Shown: in pieces, positions 17,675 through 26,990 of the stretch
Layout: every line of letters starts with the position of its first letter
How positions within the stretch are numbered: the stretch's first letter is position 1
Assembly: GCA_026390775.1 (NCBI GenBank)
Contig: JAPLFF010000008.1
Location: 4,361 to 68,360 of the forward strand
DNA length: 64,000 nt
From: Ignavibacteriales bacterium
Lineage (GTDB): Bacteria; Bacteroidota; Ignavibacteria; Ignavibacteriales; Melioribacteraceae
Direction of reading: 5' to 3'
The notes under the pieces: generated by a model
Database searches by the model: none
Seen by the model: only the letters and a program-made list of their open reading frames with translations
Told to the model about the DNA's origin: nothing
Position numbers and translations under genes: made by a program

Positions 17675-19021
17675 CTATTGTTCGTTTCCGACTTCTACTC
17701 TATGCAAATGTTCAAATATCATATGATTTATTTGTTCTTTAAGCGGCTCAATCTTTACTGTATCAATTACATCATTGGCAAATGCCCGGATCAACATTGA
17801 TTTTGCCAATTCTTGCGGAACTCCGCGGGATCTAATATAAAATTCGGAAGTATCATCAAGATGCCCGACTGTTGCACCGTGAGAACATTTTACATCATCG
17901 GCAAAAATTTCAAGCTGAGGTTTTGTATCTATTGTTGCCGTTTTAGAAAGTAAAATTGTTTTATTCTGCTGATATGCATTCGTCTTCTGAGCATCTCGTC
18001 TAACAATTATTTTTCCGTTAAATACACCACGCGAATTGTCGTCAAGAATTCCTTTGTAAAGTTCGTTGCTCATACAATTCGGTTTTGCATGATCTACAAA
18101 AGTATGATTATCAACGTGCTGTTTACCATGCGCCAGATATAATCCATAATAATGTGTTTCGATGTTTTGATCATCGTGCAAAGTATTTATATCGTTGCGT
18201 ACAATCGCTCCGCCGAAATTTATATTATAATGATTGAAGACACTGTTCTTCTTTTGAATTGCCTGCACTTTCTCAATATGATATGATTCATCGTTTTCGT
18301 TTTGAATCTTATAAAAATCTACAATTGCATTTTCTTCAACATAAACTTCTGTAATGATATTGCTGAAATAAGTTTTGTTGCTGTAACCATTATAATTTGT
18401 AATTACACTTACTTGCGAATTCTTTCCGGCTACAATTAAATTTCTTGGTGTTGAAAGTACAAGATCATCCTTGCTTGAATTCAAATAGAGAACTTGAATT
18501 GGTTTTTCTAAGATCATTCCATCCGGAAGAATAACAACAAGTCCATCATACGAGTAAGCTGTATTCAAAGCATTAAATGCATTATCAATCTTCGAAAGTT
18601 TATTTATGTACTTACTAATCGAGTCGGGATTATTTTTTGTGATTCTATTCAATCCATCAACAACAACACCTTTTGGTAAATTACCAATCTCACTAAGTTC
18701 TTCCGCAAATAATCCATTTACAAAAACTATTAAGTGATAGTCAAAATCCTTAAAGAGCAATGGTTTGATTTCTTCCTTTCTGAATTTATGAAGAGTTGAA
18801 ATTAATGCCGGAATAAAATTCTGTTTAAGAATCGGTGTTACGTTTGTGTATTTCCATTCTTCATTTCGGTTTGTTGGAAAACTAAGTTCAGCCAAACTTA
18901 TTAGTGCGTTCTTGCGTATATCATGCAAAAAGGATTTTGATTGACCGTTCAATTTATCTTCAAATGATTTAAACTTTGATACGTACCACTCGTTAGCACT
19001 TTTATGTTCTATATTATTCAT
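17675..19021 (-). CDS. sufD: Fe-S scaffold subunit SufD
   Basis: A 448-residue SufD, partner of SufB and SufC in the SufBC2D scaffold. The N-terminal helical part ('FEDKLNGQSKSFLHDIRKNA', 'NRNEEWKYTNVTPIL') leads into the right-handed beta-helix core. The conserved C-terminal motif 'DVKCSHGATVGHLDDTSEFY' (near residues 395-414) and 'YIRSRGVPQELAKSMLIRAF' follow. The ATG at 19021 was chosen; a GTG at 19036 overlapping the sufC stop by four bases (GTGA) is a real alternative that adds five residues. Confidence 0.96.
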   Translation of the reverse strand: MNNIEHKSANEWYVSKFKSFEDKLNGQSKSFLHDIRKNALISLAELSFPTNRNEEWKYTNVTPILKQNFIPALISTLHKFRKEEIKPLLFKDFDYHLIVFVNGLFAEELSEIGNLPKGVVVDGLNRITKNNPDSISKYINKLSKIDNAFNALNTAYSYDGLVVILPDGMILEKPIQVLYLNSSKDDLVLSTPRNLIVAGKNSQVSVITNYNGYSNKTYFSNIITEVYVEENAIVDFYKIQNENDESYHIEKVQAIQKKNSVFNHYNINFGGAIVRNDINTLHDDQNIETHYYGLYLAHGKQHVDNHTFVDHAKPNCMSNELYKGILDDNSRGVFNGKIIVRRDAQKTNAYQQNKTILLSKTATIDTKPQLEIFADDVKCSHGATVGHLDDTSEFYIRSRGVPQELAKSMLIRAFANDVIDTVKIEPLKEQINHMIFEHLHRVEVGNEQ

Positions 19022-19032
19022 TTGTTTTCCGA

Positions 19033-19797
19033 TCACGCGTTTTCAGTTTCTAATTCTTCCGTCTTGATCCAATCATAACCTTTTTCTTCCAGTTCAAGAG
19101 CTAATTCTTTCCCGCCGGATTTAATAATTCTTCCTTTGGAAAGTACGTGGACAAAATCCGGTTGGATATAATTAAGTAATCTTTGATAATGAGTTACAAC
19201 CAAGAAAGCATTGTTTGGATTTCTATAAATGTTTACACCGTTTGATACAATCCGCAATGCATCAATATCAAGTCCGGAATCGGTTTCATCAAGAAGAACA
19301 AACTTCGGTTCAAGCATCAGCATTTGAAAAATTTCATTTCGTTTCTTTTCACCGCCGGAAAATCCAACATTAACAGCACGACTGATAAGTGTATCATCTA
19401 AACCCAAAACTTTTGCTTTGTCTTTAATACGGTCAAGAAATTCTTTAGGTGTCAGCTCGGTAAGATTATTATATTTTCTGATTTCATTCAAAGCTGTTTT
19501 CAAAAATGTTGCATTACTGATTCCGGGTATTTCAATTGGATACTGAAACGCTAAGAACATGCCTTCGCGTGCACGTGTTTCTGGATCCATATCCAATAAA
19601 TTTTTTCCTTCAAACAAAATAGTTCCTTTAGTTACTTCATAACTTTTATTTCCGGTTAAAACATTTGCAAGTGTACTTTTTCCCGAACCGTTCGGACCCA
19701 TAATCGCATGTACTTCGCCGGTCTTTATTTCAAGATTAATTCCTTTAAGAATTTCTTTTCCATCAACATTTGCATGCAGATTTTTTATTGATAACAT
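19033..19797 (-). CDS. sufC: Fe-S assembly ATPase SufC
   Basis: A 254-residue ABC-type ATPase that drives the SufBD scaffold. Walker A is 'GPNGSGKST' (34-42). The SufC-specific stretch 'MFLAFQYPIEIPGISN' follows, then the ABC signature 'FSGGEKKRNEI' and Walker B 'FVLLDETDSGLD'. It lies between sufB and sufD. A 108-base gap with repeat sequence separates it from sufB. Confidence 0.98.
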   Translation of the reverse strand: MLSIKNLHANVDGKEILKGINLEIKTGEVHAIMGPNGSGKSTLANVLTGNKSYEVTKGTILFEGKNLLDMDPETRAREGMFLAFQYPIEIPGISNATFLKTALNEIRKYNNLTELTPKEFLDRIKDKAKVLGLDDTLISRAVNVGFSGGEKKRNEIFQMLMLEPKFVLLDETDSGLDIDALRIVSNGVNIYRNPNNAFLVVTHYQRLLNYIQPDFVHVLSKGRIIKSGGKELALELEEKGYDWIKTEELETENA

Positions 19798-19812
19798 TCT
19801 TTCTCCCTAGTT

Positions 19813-19890
19813 CTCAGCTGTCAGCAATCAGCTTTCAGTTCTAATTAAATTCTCAATTCGCAACCTGCCTGCCGGCAGGCGAGGTTCTAA
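19813..19890. repeat. Intergenic mixed repeat between sufB and sufC
   Basis: The left part is 'CAGCTGTCAGCAATCAGC' followed by 'TTTCAG'. The right part contains 'CAACCTGCCTGCCGGCAGGC' with the palindrome GCCTGCCGGCAGGC at 19866-19879. Similar units occur inside genes at 11372, 60295, 62382 and 63649. Confidence 0.6.
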
Positions 19891-19905
19891 ATTCTCAATT
19901 GCTTT

Positions 19906-21393
19906 TTATCCTACCGATCCTTCTAAACTAATCGCTAGAAGCTTTTGCGCTTCAACTGCAAATTCCATCGGTAATTCCTTAAAGACTTCTTTACAAAAAC
20001 CGTTTACGATCATGTTAACCGCATCTTCGGTTGATATTCCGCGTTGATTTAAATAAAAGATTTGGTCCTCTCCAATTTTGGAAGTAGTTGCTTCGTGCTC
20101 AACTTTTGATGATTCATTTTCAACTTCTATGTAAGGAAATGTGTGAGCGCCGCATTTATCACTCATCAGCATTGAATCGCATTGAGTATAGTTGCGTGCA
20201 CCTTCAGCATTCTTGCCAATCTTAATCAATCCACGGTAAGAATTATTGCTGTGTCCGGCAGAAATACCTTTTGAAACAACTGTGCTCTTTGTGTTTTTGC
20301 CGAGATGAATCATTTTTGTGCCGGTATCGGCTTGCTGATAATTATTTGTAACCGCTACGGAATAAAATTCTCCAATCGAGTTATCACCTTGCAGAATACA
20401 GCTCGGATATTTCCATGTAATTGCAGAACCAGTTTCAACTTGCGTCCAAGATATTTTTGAATTTTTCCCTCTGCAAGCTCCGCGCTTAGTAACAAAATTG
20501 TAGATTCCTCCTTTACCTTCTTTATCGCCAGGATACCAATTTTGTACGGTCGAATATTTTATTTCAGCATTATCCATTGTAACCAATTCTACAACAGCGG
20601 CATGTAATTGATTGTTATCGCGTATTGGCGCGGTGCATCCTTCAAGATAACTTACATAAGCTCCTTCTTCAGCAACTATTAGTGTACGTTCAAACTGTCC
20701 TGTGTCTTGTGAATTGATTCTAAAGTATGTTGATAGTTCCATCGGGCATCGAACACCTTTTGGAATCCAAACAAAAGAACCATCGCTAAATACTGCGGCG
20801 TTTAATGATGCATAATAATTATCTGTGTATGGAACGACAGAACCTAAATATTTTTTTATCAGTTCTGGATGTTCTTTAACAGCTTCCGAGATCGAACAAA
20901 AAATAATTCCCTTCTCTTTCAAAGATTCTCTAAATGTTGTAGCAACAGATACAGAATCGAAAACTGCGTCAACAGCAACACCTGATAAAAGTTTTTGCTC
21001 TTCCAGAGGAATACCAAGTTTTTCAAATGTCTTTAGTAATTCAGGATCAACTTCATCCAGCGAATTTAATTTTGGTTTTTGTTTTGGTGCAGAATAATAA
21101 CTGATATCCTGAAAATTAATTTTAGGATAATGAACATTTGGCCATGTTGGTTCTTCCATCTTCAGCCAATAACGAAATGCTTTCAAACGCCATTCAGTCA
21201 TCCATTCCGGTTCGTTCTTTTTTTTAGAGATCATCCTAACAACATCTTCGTTCAATCCTTTGGCAGCTGTTTCTGATTCAATATCTGTAACAAAACCCCA
21301 TTTATATTCCGAGCTGGTCAGATCGTCCAAAACTTTCATATCATCACTACTTGTTTCACTAGAAATAGTCTTTTTCTCACTTATTTCATTCAT
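19906..21393 (-). CDS. sufB: Fe-S scaffold subunit SufB
   Basis: A 495-residue SufB, the central scaffold on which the cluster is built. Family patterns: '[20 protein letters not shown]', '[16 protein letters not shown]', '[18 protein letters not shown]', '[18 protein letters not shown]' with the cluster-related Cys, and '[20 protein letters not shown]' near the C-terminus. It is first in the suf gene string, so the promoter should lie in 21394-21499. I see no clear Rrf2-type operator there by eye. The length is typical. Confidence 0.98.
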   Translation of the reverse strand: MNEISEKKTISSETSSDDMKVLDDLTSSEYKWGFVTDIESETAAKGLNEDVVRMISKKKNEPEWMTEWRLKAFRYWLKMEEPTWPNVHYPKINFQDISYYSAPKQKPKLNSLDEVDPELLKTFEKLGIPLEEQKLLSGVAVDAVFDSVSVATTFRESLKEKGIIFCSISEAVKEHPELIKKYLGSVVPYTDNYYASLNAAVFSDGSFVWIPKGVRCPMELSTYFRINSQDTGQFERTLIVAEEGAYVSYLEGCTAPIRDNNQLHAAVVELVTMDNAEIKYSTVQNWYPGDKEGKGGIYNFVTKRGACRGKNSKISWTQVETGSAITWKYPSCILQGDNSIGEFYSVAVTNNYQQADTGTKMIHLGKNTKSTVVSKGISAGHSNNSYRGLIKIGKNAEGARNYTQCDSMLMSDKCGAHTFPYIEVENESSKVEHEATTSKIGEDQIFYLNQRGISTEDAVNMIVNGFCKEVFKELPMEFAVEAQKLLAISLEGSVG

Positions 21394-21499
21394 ATAACAT
21401 CTTTCTTTTAATTACTGATTCAAACCTATTCTATCTGGAAAATAAAGTCAAGATTAAAAATAAAACTATTATAGTGGCTAAATCGTTCCAAATCAAAAA

Positions 21500-22234
21500 T
21501 TAAACTAAAGTTCTTTGGCGGTCTATTTCAAAGAGTAAAACACCTGTGGAAACTGATACATTGAGGGAATCAATCTTTCCTTTCATTGGGATCTTAATGA
21601 GGAAGTCGCAATTCTCCGCAACAAGTTTACGAATTCCTTTTTCTTCGTTTCCGACAATCAGTGCTAAAGGAATTTTATAATCCGGTTCTGTGTAATTTTT
21701 TGAATCAGCAGTCAGATGAGAACCCGCAATCCAGAATCCTTCTTTCTTCAATTTTTCAATTGCGTGAACAAGATTATTTACTTTGCAGATTTTAAGATGT
21801 GAGACAGCCCCGGCAGAAATTTTTTCTACCGTTTCATTTATTGGTGCGCTTTGGTTTGTAGTAACTATAATACCATCAACTCCGGCGCATTCTGCAGTTC
21901 GTAAAATTGCGCCTAAGTTGTGCGGATCTTGAATCGAATCAAGTAATAATAAAAAAGGAAATTTTGATTTTTTGGATTCGGATATAATCTCATCAATCTC
22001 AAAATATTTTTGAGAACTTTTTAGTGCTATAACACCTTGAGAATTTTCACTGTCAGAAAGTGAATTGAATTTTGGTGTGGATAGTTGTGTAATTTTAATT
22101 CCGCGTTTCTTTGCTGCAGAAAAAATTTGGTTTATAACTTCTCCATGCTGACCAAAAGAAATATAAACTACTTCAAGTTCAACTTCCGATTTAAGTGCTT
22201 CGAGTACAGGCTTACGTCCATAAATTTTTTGCAT
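21500..22234 (-). CDS. rlmB: TrmH/RlmB-family RNA 2'-O-methyltransferase
   Basis: A 244-residue SpoU-type methyltransferase, most like RlmB, which methylates G2251 of 23S rRNA in E. coli. The N-terminal substrate domain starts 'MQKIYGRKPVLEAL'. The catalytic trefoil-knot fold shows motif 1 'LLLLDSIQDPHNLGAILRTA', motif 2 'PLALIVGNEEKGIR' and motif 3 'IPMKGKIDSLNVSVSTGVLL'. The ATG at 22234 has 'GGGGGAGG' upstream; that ribosome-binding site is the right arm of a hairpin repeat (22235-22270). The upstream seven residues in frame are not family-like. Confidence 0.93.
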   Translation of the reverse strand: MQKIYGRKPVLEALKSEVELEVVYISFGQHGEVINQIFSAAKKRGIKITQLSTPKFNSLSDSENSQGVIALKSSQKYFEIDEIISESKKSKFPFLLLLDSIQDPHNLGAILRTAECAGVDGIIVTTNQSAPINETVEKISAGAVSHLKICKVNNLVHAIEKLKKEGFWIAGSHLTADSKNYTEPDYKIPLALIVGNEEKGIRKLVAENCDFLIKIPMKGKIDSLNVSVSTGVLLFEIDRQRTLV

Positions 22235-22270
22235 AATACCTCCCCCGCCCTTCAAGATGAAGGGAGAAGG
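22235..22270. repeat. Hairpin containing the rlmB ribosome-binding site
   Basis: On the minus strand CCCTTCA (near 22260) pairs with TGAAGGG, followed at once by CGGGGGAGG, which is the Shine-Dalgarno sequence of the rlmB-like gene. It resembles the purine-rich hairpin family at 11066 and 16303 less strongly than those two resemble each other. Confidence 0.55.
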
Positions 22271-22279
22271 TTTAATTTA

Positions 22280-22789
22280 TTATAGAAAGGAAAATTCTTT
22301 TTCTGATACTTCAAATTTGCAAAAGAGACGATTGTTTTTCTTATTCGCTTTATACTGTTTTGTTAATAAAATTTCTTTTTTATAAATGTTGAAATGAAAT
22401 TCGCCGGTGTTAATTGCGCCATCCTGCTTAACAACATTAACCTTATAATCACCAATCAAATCTTCAAAGAGTAATTCTGTTTTTGCCGGCTGCACAAGAG
22501 GAACAACATTTGCTTTTGCTTTTAATCCCATTAAAATAAAATTTAAAACATTTTTCTCTTTCACTGACTCAATGGATACTTCGTAAGAAAAACTTGTAAA
22601 CTCAACTATTGTTTCAATTGCAAAAACACAATACTGTTTTTTAACCGATTCATCATACTTATAGAATGCTTTGCAGAGATATTCTATCTTATCGGGTTTT
22701 TTTAATGGGATAGCGGCAATTGCAGTATGAGCTTTCTTTTTTCTTGTCTTAGGAATTTTTGGCGTCACTTTGGGTTTTCGAAGAGACAA
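22280..22789 (-). CDS. Hypothetical protein translationally coupled to hisS (TTG start)
   Basis: I do not recognise a family. It has 169 residues. The TTG at 22789 immediately follows the hisS stop codon and is preceded by 'AGGAGA' five bases away, so coupling to hisS is very likely. The N-terminus is strongly basic ('RKPKVTPKIPKTRKKKAH') and might be disordered or bind nucleic acid. The rest reads as a mixed alpha/beta domain ('FAIETIVEFTSFSYEV', 'LLFEDLIGDYKVNVV', 'KKNNRLFCKFEVSEKEF'). There is no signal peptide, membrane segment or cofactor motif. The rlmB-like gene follows within 46 bases, so hisS, this gene and rlmB form one unit. Confidence 0.75.
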   Translation of the reverse strand: MSLRKPKVTPKIPKTRKKKAHTAIAAIPLKKPDKIEYLCKAFYKYDESVKKQYCVFAIETIVEFTSFSYEVSIESVKEKNVLNFILMGLKAKANVVPLVQPAKTELLFEDLIGDYKVNVVKQDGAINTGEFHFNIYKKEILLTKQYKANKKNNRLFCKFEVSEKEFSFL

Positions 22790-24052
22790 TCATTTCTCCT
22801 TGATGCTCGTATAAATTTTATCAAGATCATTTTTAGAAAAATTTTTCTGTTCGCTGCTGCTCATATTTTTCAAAACGATTTCGTCTTTACTAAATTCTTC
22901 CCCGCCGATAAACAAAACATACTTTGCGTTCAATCTGTTAGCTTCTCGCATTTGTGCTTTAACACTTCTGCTTAAATAATCCAGATCAACAACAATTCCT
23001 TTTCTTCTAAAATCCACAGCGGTTTGATAAGCAAATTTTTCAAATCCTTTTTCTATTGTAACTATGAACAAGTCTATTTTTTCATCATCAAGAGAAAATG
23101 ATTTTTCGTTTTCGCAAGCGAGTAGAATTCTTTCCATACCTGCAGCAAAACCAACCCCCGGAGTTTCGTTTCCACCGAGTTCTTTAACCAGCAAATTATA
23201 TCTTCCGCCGCCGCACAATGCGCTTTGTGAACCAACACTTCCACTTACAACTTCAAATGTTGTGTGTGTATAATAATCAAGTCCGCGGACAAGTTTTGTA
23301 TCAACCTCAAAAGGAATTTTTATTGATAGCAATGTTTGTTTTACTTTTTCGAAGTGCTGAAGACTTTCATCATCAAGAAATTCCATAAGCAGCGGAGCGT
23401 TCTCCATTATTTTCTGATCATTCTCTTCTTTACTATCAAAGATTCGCATGATGTTCGTATCAAATCGCTTTCTGCTATCCGATGAAAGTTTGTTAAGGTG
23501 AGGTTCAATATATTTGCGCAAAACTTTTTTATAATTTTCCCGCGATTCCGGAACTCCCAACGAATTAATTTTTACAATTAAATTTTTCAAACCGAGAAGT
23601 TTAAAAATATCGTAAGCCATAATTATTATTTCGGCATCAAGAAGCGGATCATTACTTCCCATTGCTTCGGCGCCGAATTGATGAAACTGCCTAAATCTTC
23701 CTGCCTGAGGTCGTTCTTGCCTGAACATTGGTCCGGCATAGAACAGTTTATTAAGGTTTTGTTTTTTATCCAAAGAATGTTCAATGAATGCGCGTACAAC
23801 TCCTGCGGTCATTTCAGGTCTTAGTGTAATACTATCGCCGCTTCGATCAAGAAAAGTGTACATCTCTTTACTAACAATATCAGTAGCTTCACCAATTCCC
23901 CGCGCAAAGAGGGATGTTTCTTCAAAAATTGGAGTGCGGATTTCTTTGTAGTTGAATTTAGAAAAGACGGATTCAACAATGGATAAAAGAAAATTCCATT
24001 TAGGAATATCATTCGGAAGTATATCGCGGGTACCGGTTACAGCTTTAATCAT
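22790..24052 (-). CDS. hisS: Histidine-tRNA ligase
   Basis: A 420-residue class II aminoacyl-tRNA synthetase. Motif 1 region 'FNYKEIRTPIFEETSLFARG', motif 2 'FYAGPMFRQERPQAGRFRQF' and the histidine-specific 'LVRGLDYYTHTTFEVV' and 'CGGGRYNLL' are present. The C-terminal anticodon-binding domain begins near residue 325. The ATG is at 24052, nine bases after the PtsN-like gene, and the gene is followed directly by the TTG-started hypothetical. Length and order are normal. Confidence 0.98.
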   Translation of the reverse strand: MIKAVTGTRDILPNDIPKWNFLLSIVESVFSKFNYKEIRTPIFEETSLFARGIGEATDIVSKEMYTFLDRSGDSITLRPEMTAGVVRAFIEHSLDKKQNLNKLFYAGPMFRQERPQAGRFRQFHQFGAEAMGSNDPLLDAEIIIMAYDIFKLLGLKNLIVKINSLGVPESRENYKKVLRKYIEPHLNKLSSDSRKRFDTNIMRIFDSKEENDQKIMENAPLLMEFLDDESLQHFEKVKQTLLSIKIPFEVDTKLVRGLDYYTHTTFEVVSGSVGSQSALCGGGRYNLLVKELGGNETPGVGFAAGMERILLACENEKSFSLDDEKIDLFIVTIEKGFEKFAYQTAVDFRRKGIVVDLDYLSRSVKAQMREANRLNAKYVLFIGGEEFSKDEIVLKNMSSSEQKNFSKNDLDKIYTSIKEK

Positions 24053-24061
24053 GTAATAATA

Positions 24062-24535
24062 TTATGCTGTTTCAAAATATTGTTTTTCTTCATTCTCGAA
24101 GAGTAAATAAATCTCTACGGCAGTTTTAGCTTTTGAAAGACTTTCTCTGAATTCATCTTTGTTCATCATTCGAGAGATCCGGCTAAGTAATTTTATATGC
24201 GGACCAACTAAATTTTCTTTTCCTACTAAAAGAAAAACTAAGTTAACAGGTTGTTCGTCAAGAGCTTGGAAATCAATTGGTTCATCAAGTTTACCAAAGG
24301 CAGCTACAATTTCATTAACACTGTTTGTTTTTGCGTGAGGTATTGCAAAACCTTTTCCCACACCGGTTGACATAATTTTTTCTCTTTCATGAACTGCGTT
24401 ACGCATTTCATCTAAATCCTTTACACGTTCGTCATTCTTAAATAAATCAACAAGTTCATTAACAACATCTGTTTTCTCTTTTCCTTGTAAAGAAGGAATA
24501 ATCTTGCCTACCTGTAGAATTTCGCAGATTTTCAT
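24062..24535 (-). CDS. PTS EIIA-type regulator (PtsN-like)
   Basis: A 157-residue fructose/mannitol-type EIIA domain. The phospho-acceptor His67 lies in 'GKGFAIPHAKT', preceded by 'EREKIMSTGVG'; 'LDEQPVNLVFLLVGKENLVG' and 'HIKLLSRISRMM' complete the fold. In organisms without sugar-transporting EIIB/EIIC genes such proteins act as PTS-Ntr regulators. None of ptsP, ptsH or rpoN is in the window. It sits nine bases upstream of hisS in the same operon. Confidence 0.9.
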   Translation of the reverse strand: MKICEILQVGKIIPSLQGKEKTDVVNELVDLFKNDERVKDLDEMRNAVHEREKIMSTGVGKGFAIPHAKTNSVNEIVAAFGKLDEPIDFQALDEQPVNLVFLLVGKENLVGPHIKLLSRISRMMNKDEFRESLSKAKTAVEIYLLFENEEKQYFETA

Positions 24536-24785
24536 TTAATTTTACCACATATATTATTTTTAGGTTCTTGACAAAAATACGTAAGGAGTTATCCTTAATC
24601 AAAGAAAAGTTGGAAAGAATAAAATCTATTTTTCATCAGCAGTTCAAGAATAATTAAGCTCTTTTAATTCAATAACAGGATAAACTTTTAAATTCCGCTG
24701 GAGAATCAACTATACGACCTTAACAAATCTTTTTTTGAAAATAGTTTATTTCTTCAAGTTCTTAGAAAAAGTATTGAATTCTTTT

Positions 24786-26030
24786 TTACAATAACTCTTT
24801 CAAAGCCTCTGCAATTATTTTAACTCCTTTTTCAATTTCATCTTCGGGTGTATGAGAGAATGCTAATCTTAGACAATTATTTTTAACACCCATAGGATCG
24901 AAGGTCTTACCTATTACAAAAATTGCACCACGGCTCATAGATTCTCTTAATATTTCAAGTGCATCAATGTGTTGCGGCAGGGAAATCCAAATATAAAACC
25001 CGCCTTTAGGAACAACCCATTTGGCTTCCGATGGCATATTTTTCTGCAAACAATCATTCATTATTTTCATTCTTCTTGCGTAAGTAATTCTTAATCGTTC
25101 AACATAAGGTTCCAGTTTTCCTTTTCTTAAAAATTGATCGGCAAGAACCTGGGTAAAAGTTGAAGAGCAAGCATCCATAGATTGTTTCGCTAATTGAGCT
25201 TTATTAATTATTTCCGGCGAAGCAAGCAACCAGCCAAGACGCAATCCAGGTCCAAGAATTTTTGAGAATGAACCAACATAACATATAGGTACAGGTTCGG
25301 GTTGAATTGTTTTCATCGGTATAGTTAATTCTTTGTAATCATCTTCAAAATAAAGTTCGCCGTAAGGATCATCTTCAATAAGAATTATTTCTTTACCATA
25401 AAGATATTTTAATAACTCTTCTTTTCTTTTTTTGCTGTAAACAATTCCGGCCGGATTATGAAAATATGGAGATAGGTATATAAGCTTGGCTTTCTTAGCC
25501 TCGTCTTCCATAGCTCTTTTTAGTTCACTTATAACGATTCCATCCGAATCCAGAGGTATACTAACAATGTTAGCCTGATAAGATTTAAATGCAGAAGTGC
25601 CGCCTATAAAGCAGGGGTTCTCAGTGATTACAGTATCTCCGGGATTAACAAAAAGTTTTGTTATAATATTAATTGCTTGAAGAGATCCTGAGGTTATAAT
25701 TATTTCATTCGTATCAACCGGTAAATTTTTACTTCTCAAATATTTTTTTAGAGATTCAATTAAAGGTGGATAACCGGAAGTAGGTCCATATTGAAAGCCA
25801 ATTTTTTTCGTTTTGTCATCAAGTCCGTTGTAGATATCATCAATCTCTTTAACAGGAAACAGATCATTATTCGGCATACCACCGGCGAAAGTAATAATAT
25901 CCGGTCTCATTGCTATACTCATTAAATCACGTATCTCTGATGTTCTCATTGAGTCAACGCACTGAGAAAATTTTATCATATTAGCTCCATTTTCAAGCGG
26001 TTTCCAAAACTGAGAAACACCGCGTTTCAT
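24786..26030 (-). CDS. PLP-dependent aminotransferase, class I/II (2-aminoadipate type)
   Basis: A 414-residue fold-type I aminotransferase resembling LysN / 2-aminoadipate aminotransferases and the catalytic half of MocR proteins. Signatures are 'ITFAGGMPNNDLFPV', 'QYGPTSGYPPLIESL', 'ITSGSLQAINIITKLF', 'IEDDPYGELYF' and the PLP lysine in 'GSFSKILGPGLRLGW'. The Arg near 'CLRLAFSH' would bind the carboxylate. The true start could be the internal Met at 'MIKFSQC', since the first 17 residues are not conserved in the family. It stands alone between long AT-rich gaps. Confidence 0.9.
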   Translation of the reverse strand: MKRGVSQFWKPLENGANMIKFSQCVDSMRTSEIRDLMSIAMRPDIITFAGGMPNNDLFPVKEIDDIYNGLDDKTKKIGFQYGPTSGYPPLIESLKKYLRSKNLPVDTNEIIITSGSLQAINIITKLFVNPGDTVITENPCFIGGTSAFKSYQANIVSIPLDSDGIVISELKRAMEDEAKKAKLIYLSPYFHNPAGIVYSKKRKEELLKYLYGKEIILIEDDPYGELYFEDDYKELTIPMKTIQPEPVPICYVGSFSKILGPGLRLGWLLASPEIINKAQLAKQSMDACSSTFTQVLADQFLRKGKLEPYVERLRITYARRMKIMNDCLQKNMPSEAKWVVPKGGFYIWISLPQHIDALEILRESMSRGAIFVIGKTFDPMGVKNNCLRLAFSHTPEDEIEKGVKIIAEALKELL

Positions 26031-26314
26031 TATATAGTAAATAAGTTAAAATTTTTTGTACATGAAATATGATAAAAATTGTTGGGAAAAAATATGTGAT
26101 TGTTGTTATATGAAATGACTAAATCGGACAAGAGATTATGTGAGAATTAATTTGTTATTTGCATGAAAAACTTTTCTTCCCTGTTGAAAACATTTTTAGT
26201 TTTTCTTTACATGTATAATTCTTGTTTCTTTTCGTTTACTTGTATGATCTAAAGGAAATATTTTTTTGTGTGCGAATGTAAAAGTCGGACGGCTTTTTGA
26301 CAGAGTTGAAAAAT

Positions 26315-26734
26315 CTATAAATAAAAGTTTGCTGCGCGAGATCTTGATTCCTTTACTTCATCATTCACGATAGTATATCGTTTGCCATTACCGTTTGTTT
26401 TATCCAAATGCCTTTCTTCTATTCGGATCCCTTTTTGTGAATCTCTTTTAGATACGGTTAGTTTACGAATAATTTTTACTTCTTTAAGTTTTAAATCATC
26501 TATAGGAAAAATTTGAGGCGGGATAGCTGATATTTTTTCCCGAAATAACTCCTGTTCATAATTAATTTTACTTTGTAGTAATAATGATTTTTGATTTAAA
26601 CTACTGTCCGCAGAATTATAAGAAACTTCTTCTCCAATTCTTGATTTCGACATTAGATATGAGATGATGATAACACATACTAATAATGTCCCTACAAACA
26701 GAAGGATATTGTAGATGATCTGTACTAATTCCAT
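26315..26734 (-). CDS. Small single-pass membrane protein
   Basis: I do not recognise a family. It has 139 residues with one N-terminal transmembrane segment (residues 5-27, 'QIIYNILLFVGTLLVCVIII'). A charged cytoplasmic part follows, with 'KINYEQELFREKIS' and 'KGIRIEERHLDKTN'. The gene has no cofactor motif. It is isolated by 250-280 bases of AT-rich sequence on each side; the gaps 26031-26314 and 26735-26990 show no coding pattern by eye. The coding assignment rests on an intact frame, start and plausible membrane topology only. Confidence 0.6.
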   Translation of the reverse strand: MELVQIIYNILLFVGTLLVCVIIISYLMSKSRIGEEVSYNSADSSLNQKSLLLQSKINYEQELFREKISAIPPQIFPIDDLKLKEVKIIRKLTVSKRDSQKGIRIEERHLDKTNGNGKRYTIVNDEVKESRSRAANFYL

Positions 26735-26990
26735 TAATTTTTCCGTATTAAGGCACTATAAGTATGGCAAGTAAAATGCCATTTCTTATTTGCTTTTTGA
26801 ATTCTTATCGAAGATGAGCAAAGGAAAACTCGTTCCATTGTGAGACTATAAAATATTTTAAGACATATTTTGTCTTTGGAATCTTCTTTCTTTTCTGTTT
26901 CTTGATCCAACTTTGTAATCAGATTTTATTTTTCATTTCTAAAAATGAGAAACTCAAACAAACATAATTATGAATTAGAACAACTTCTTA

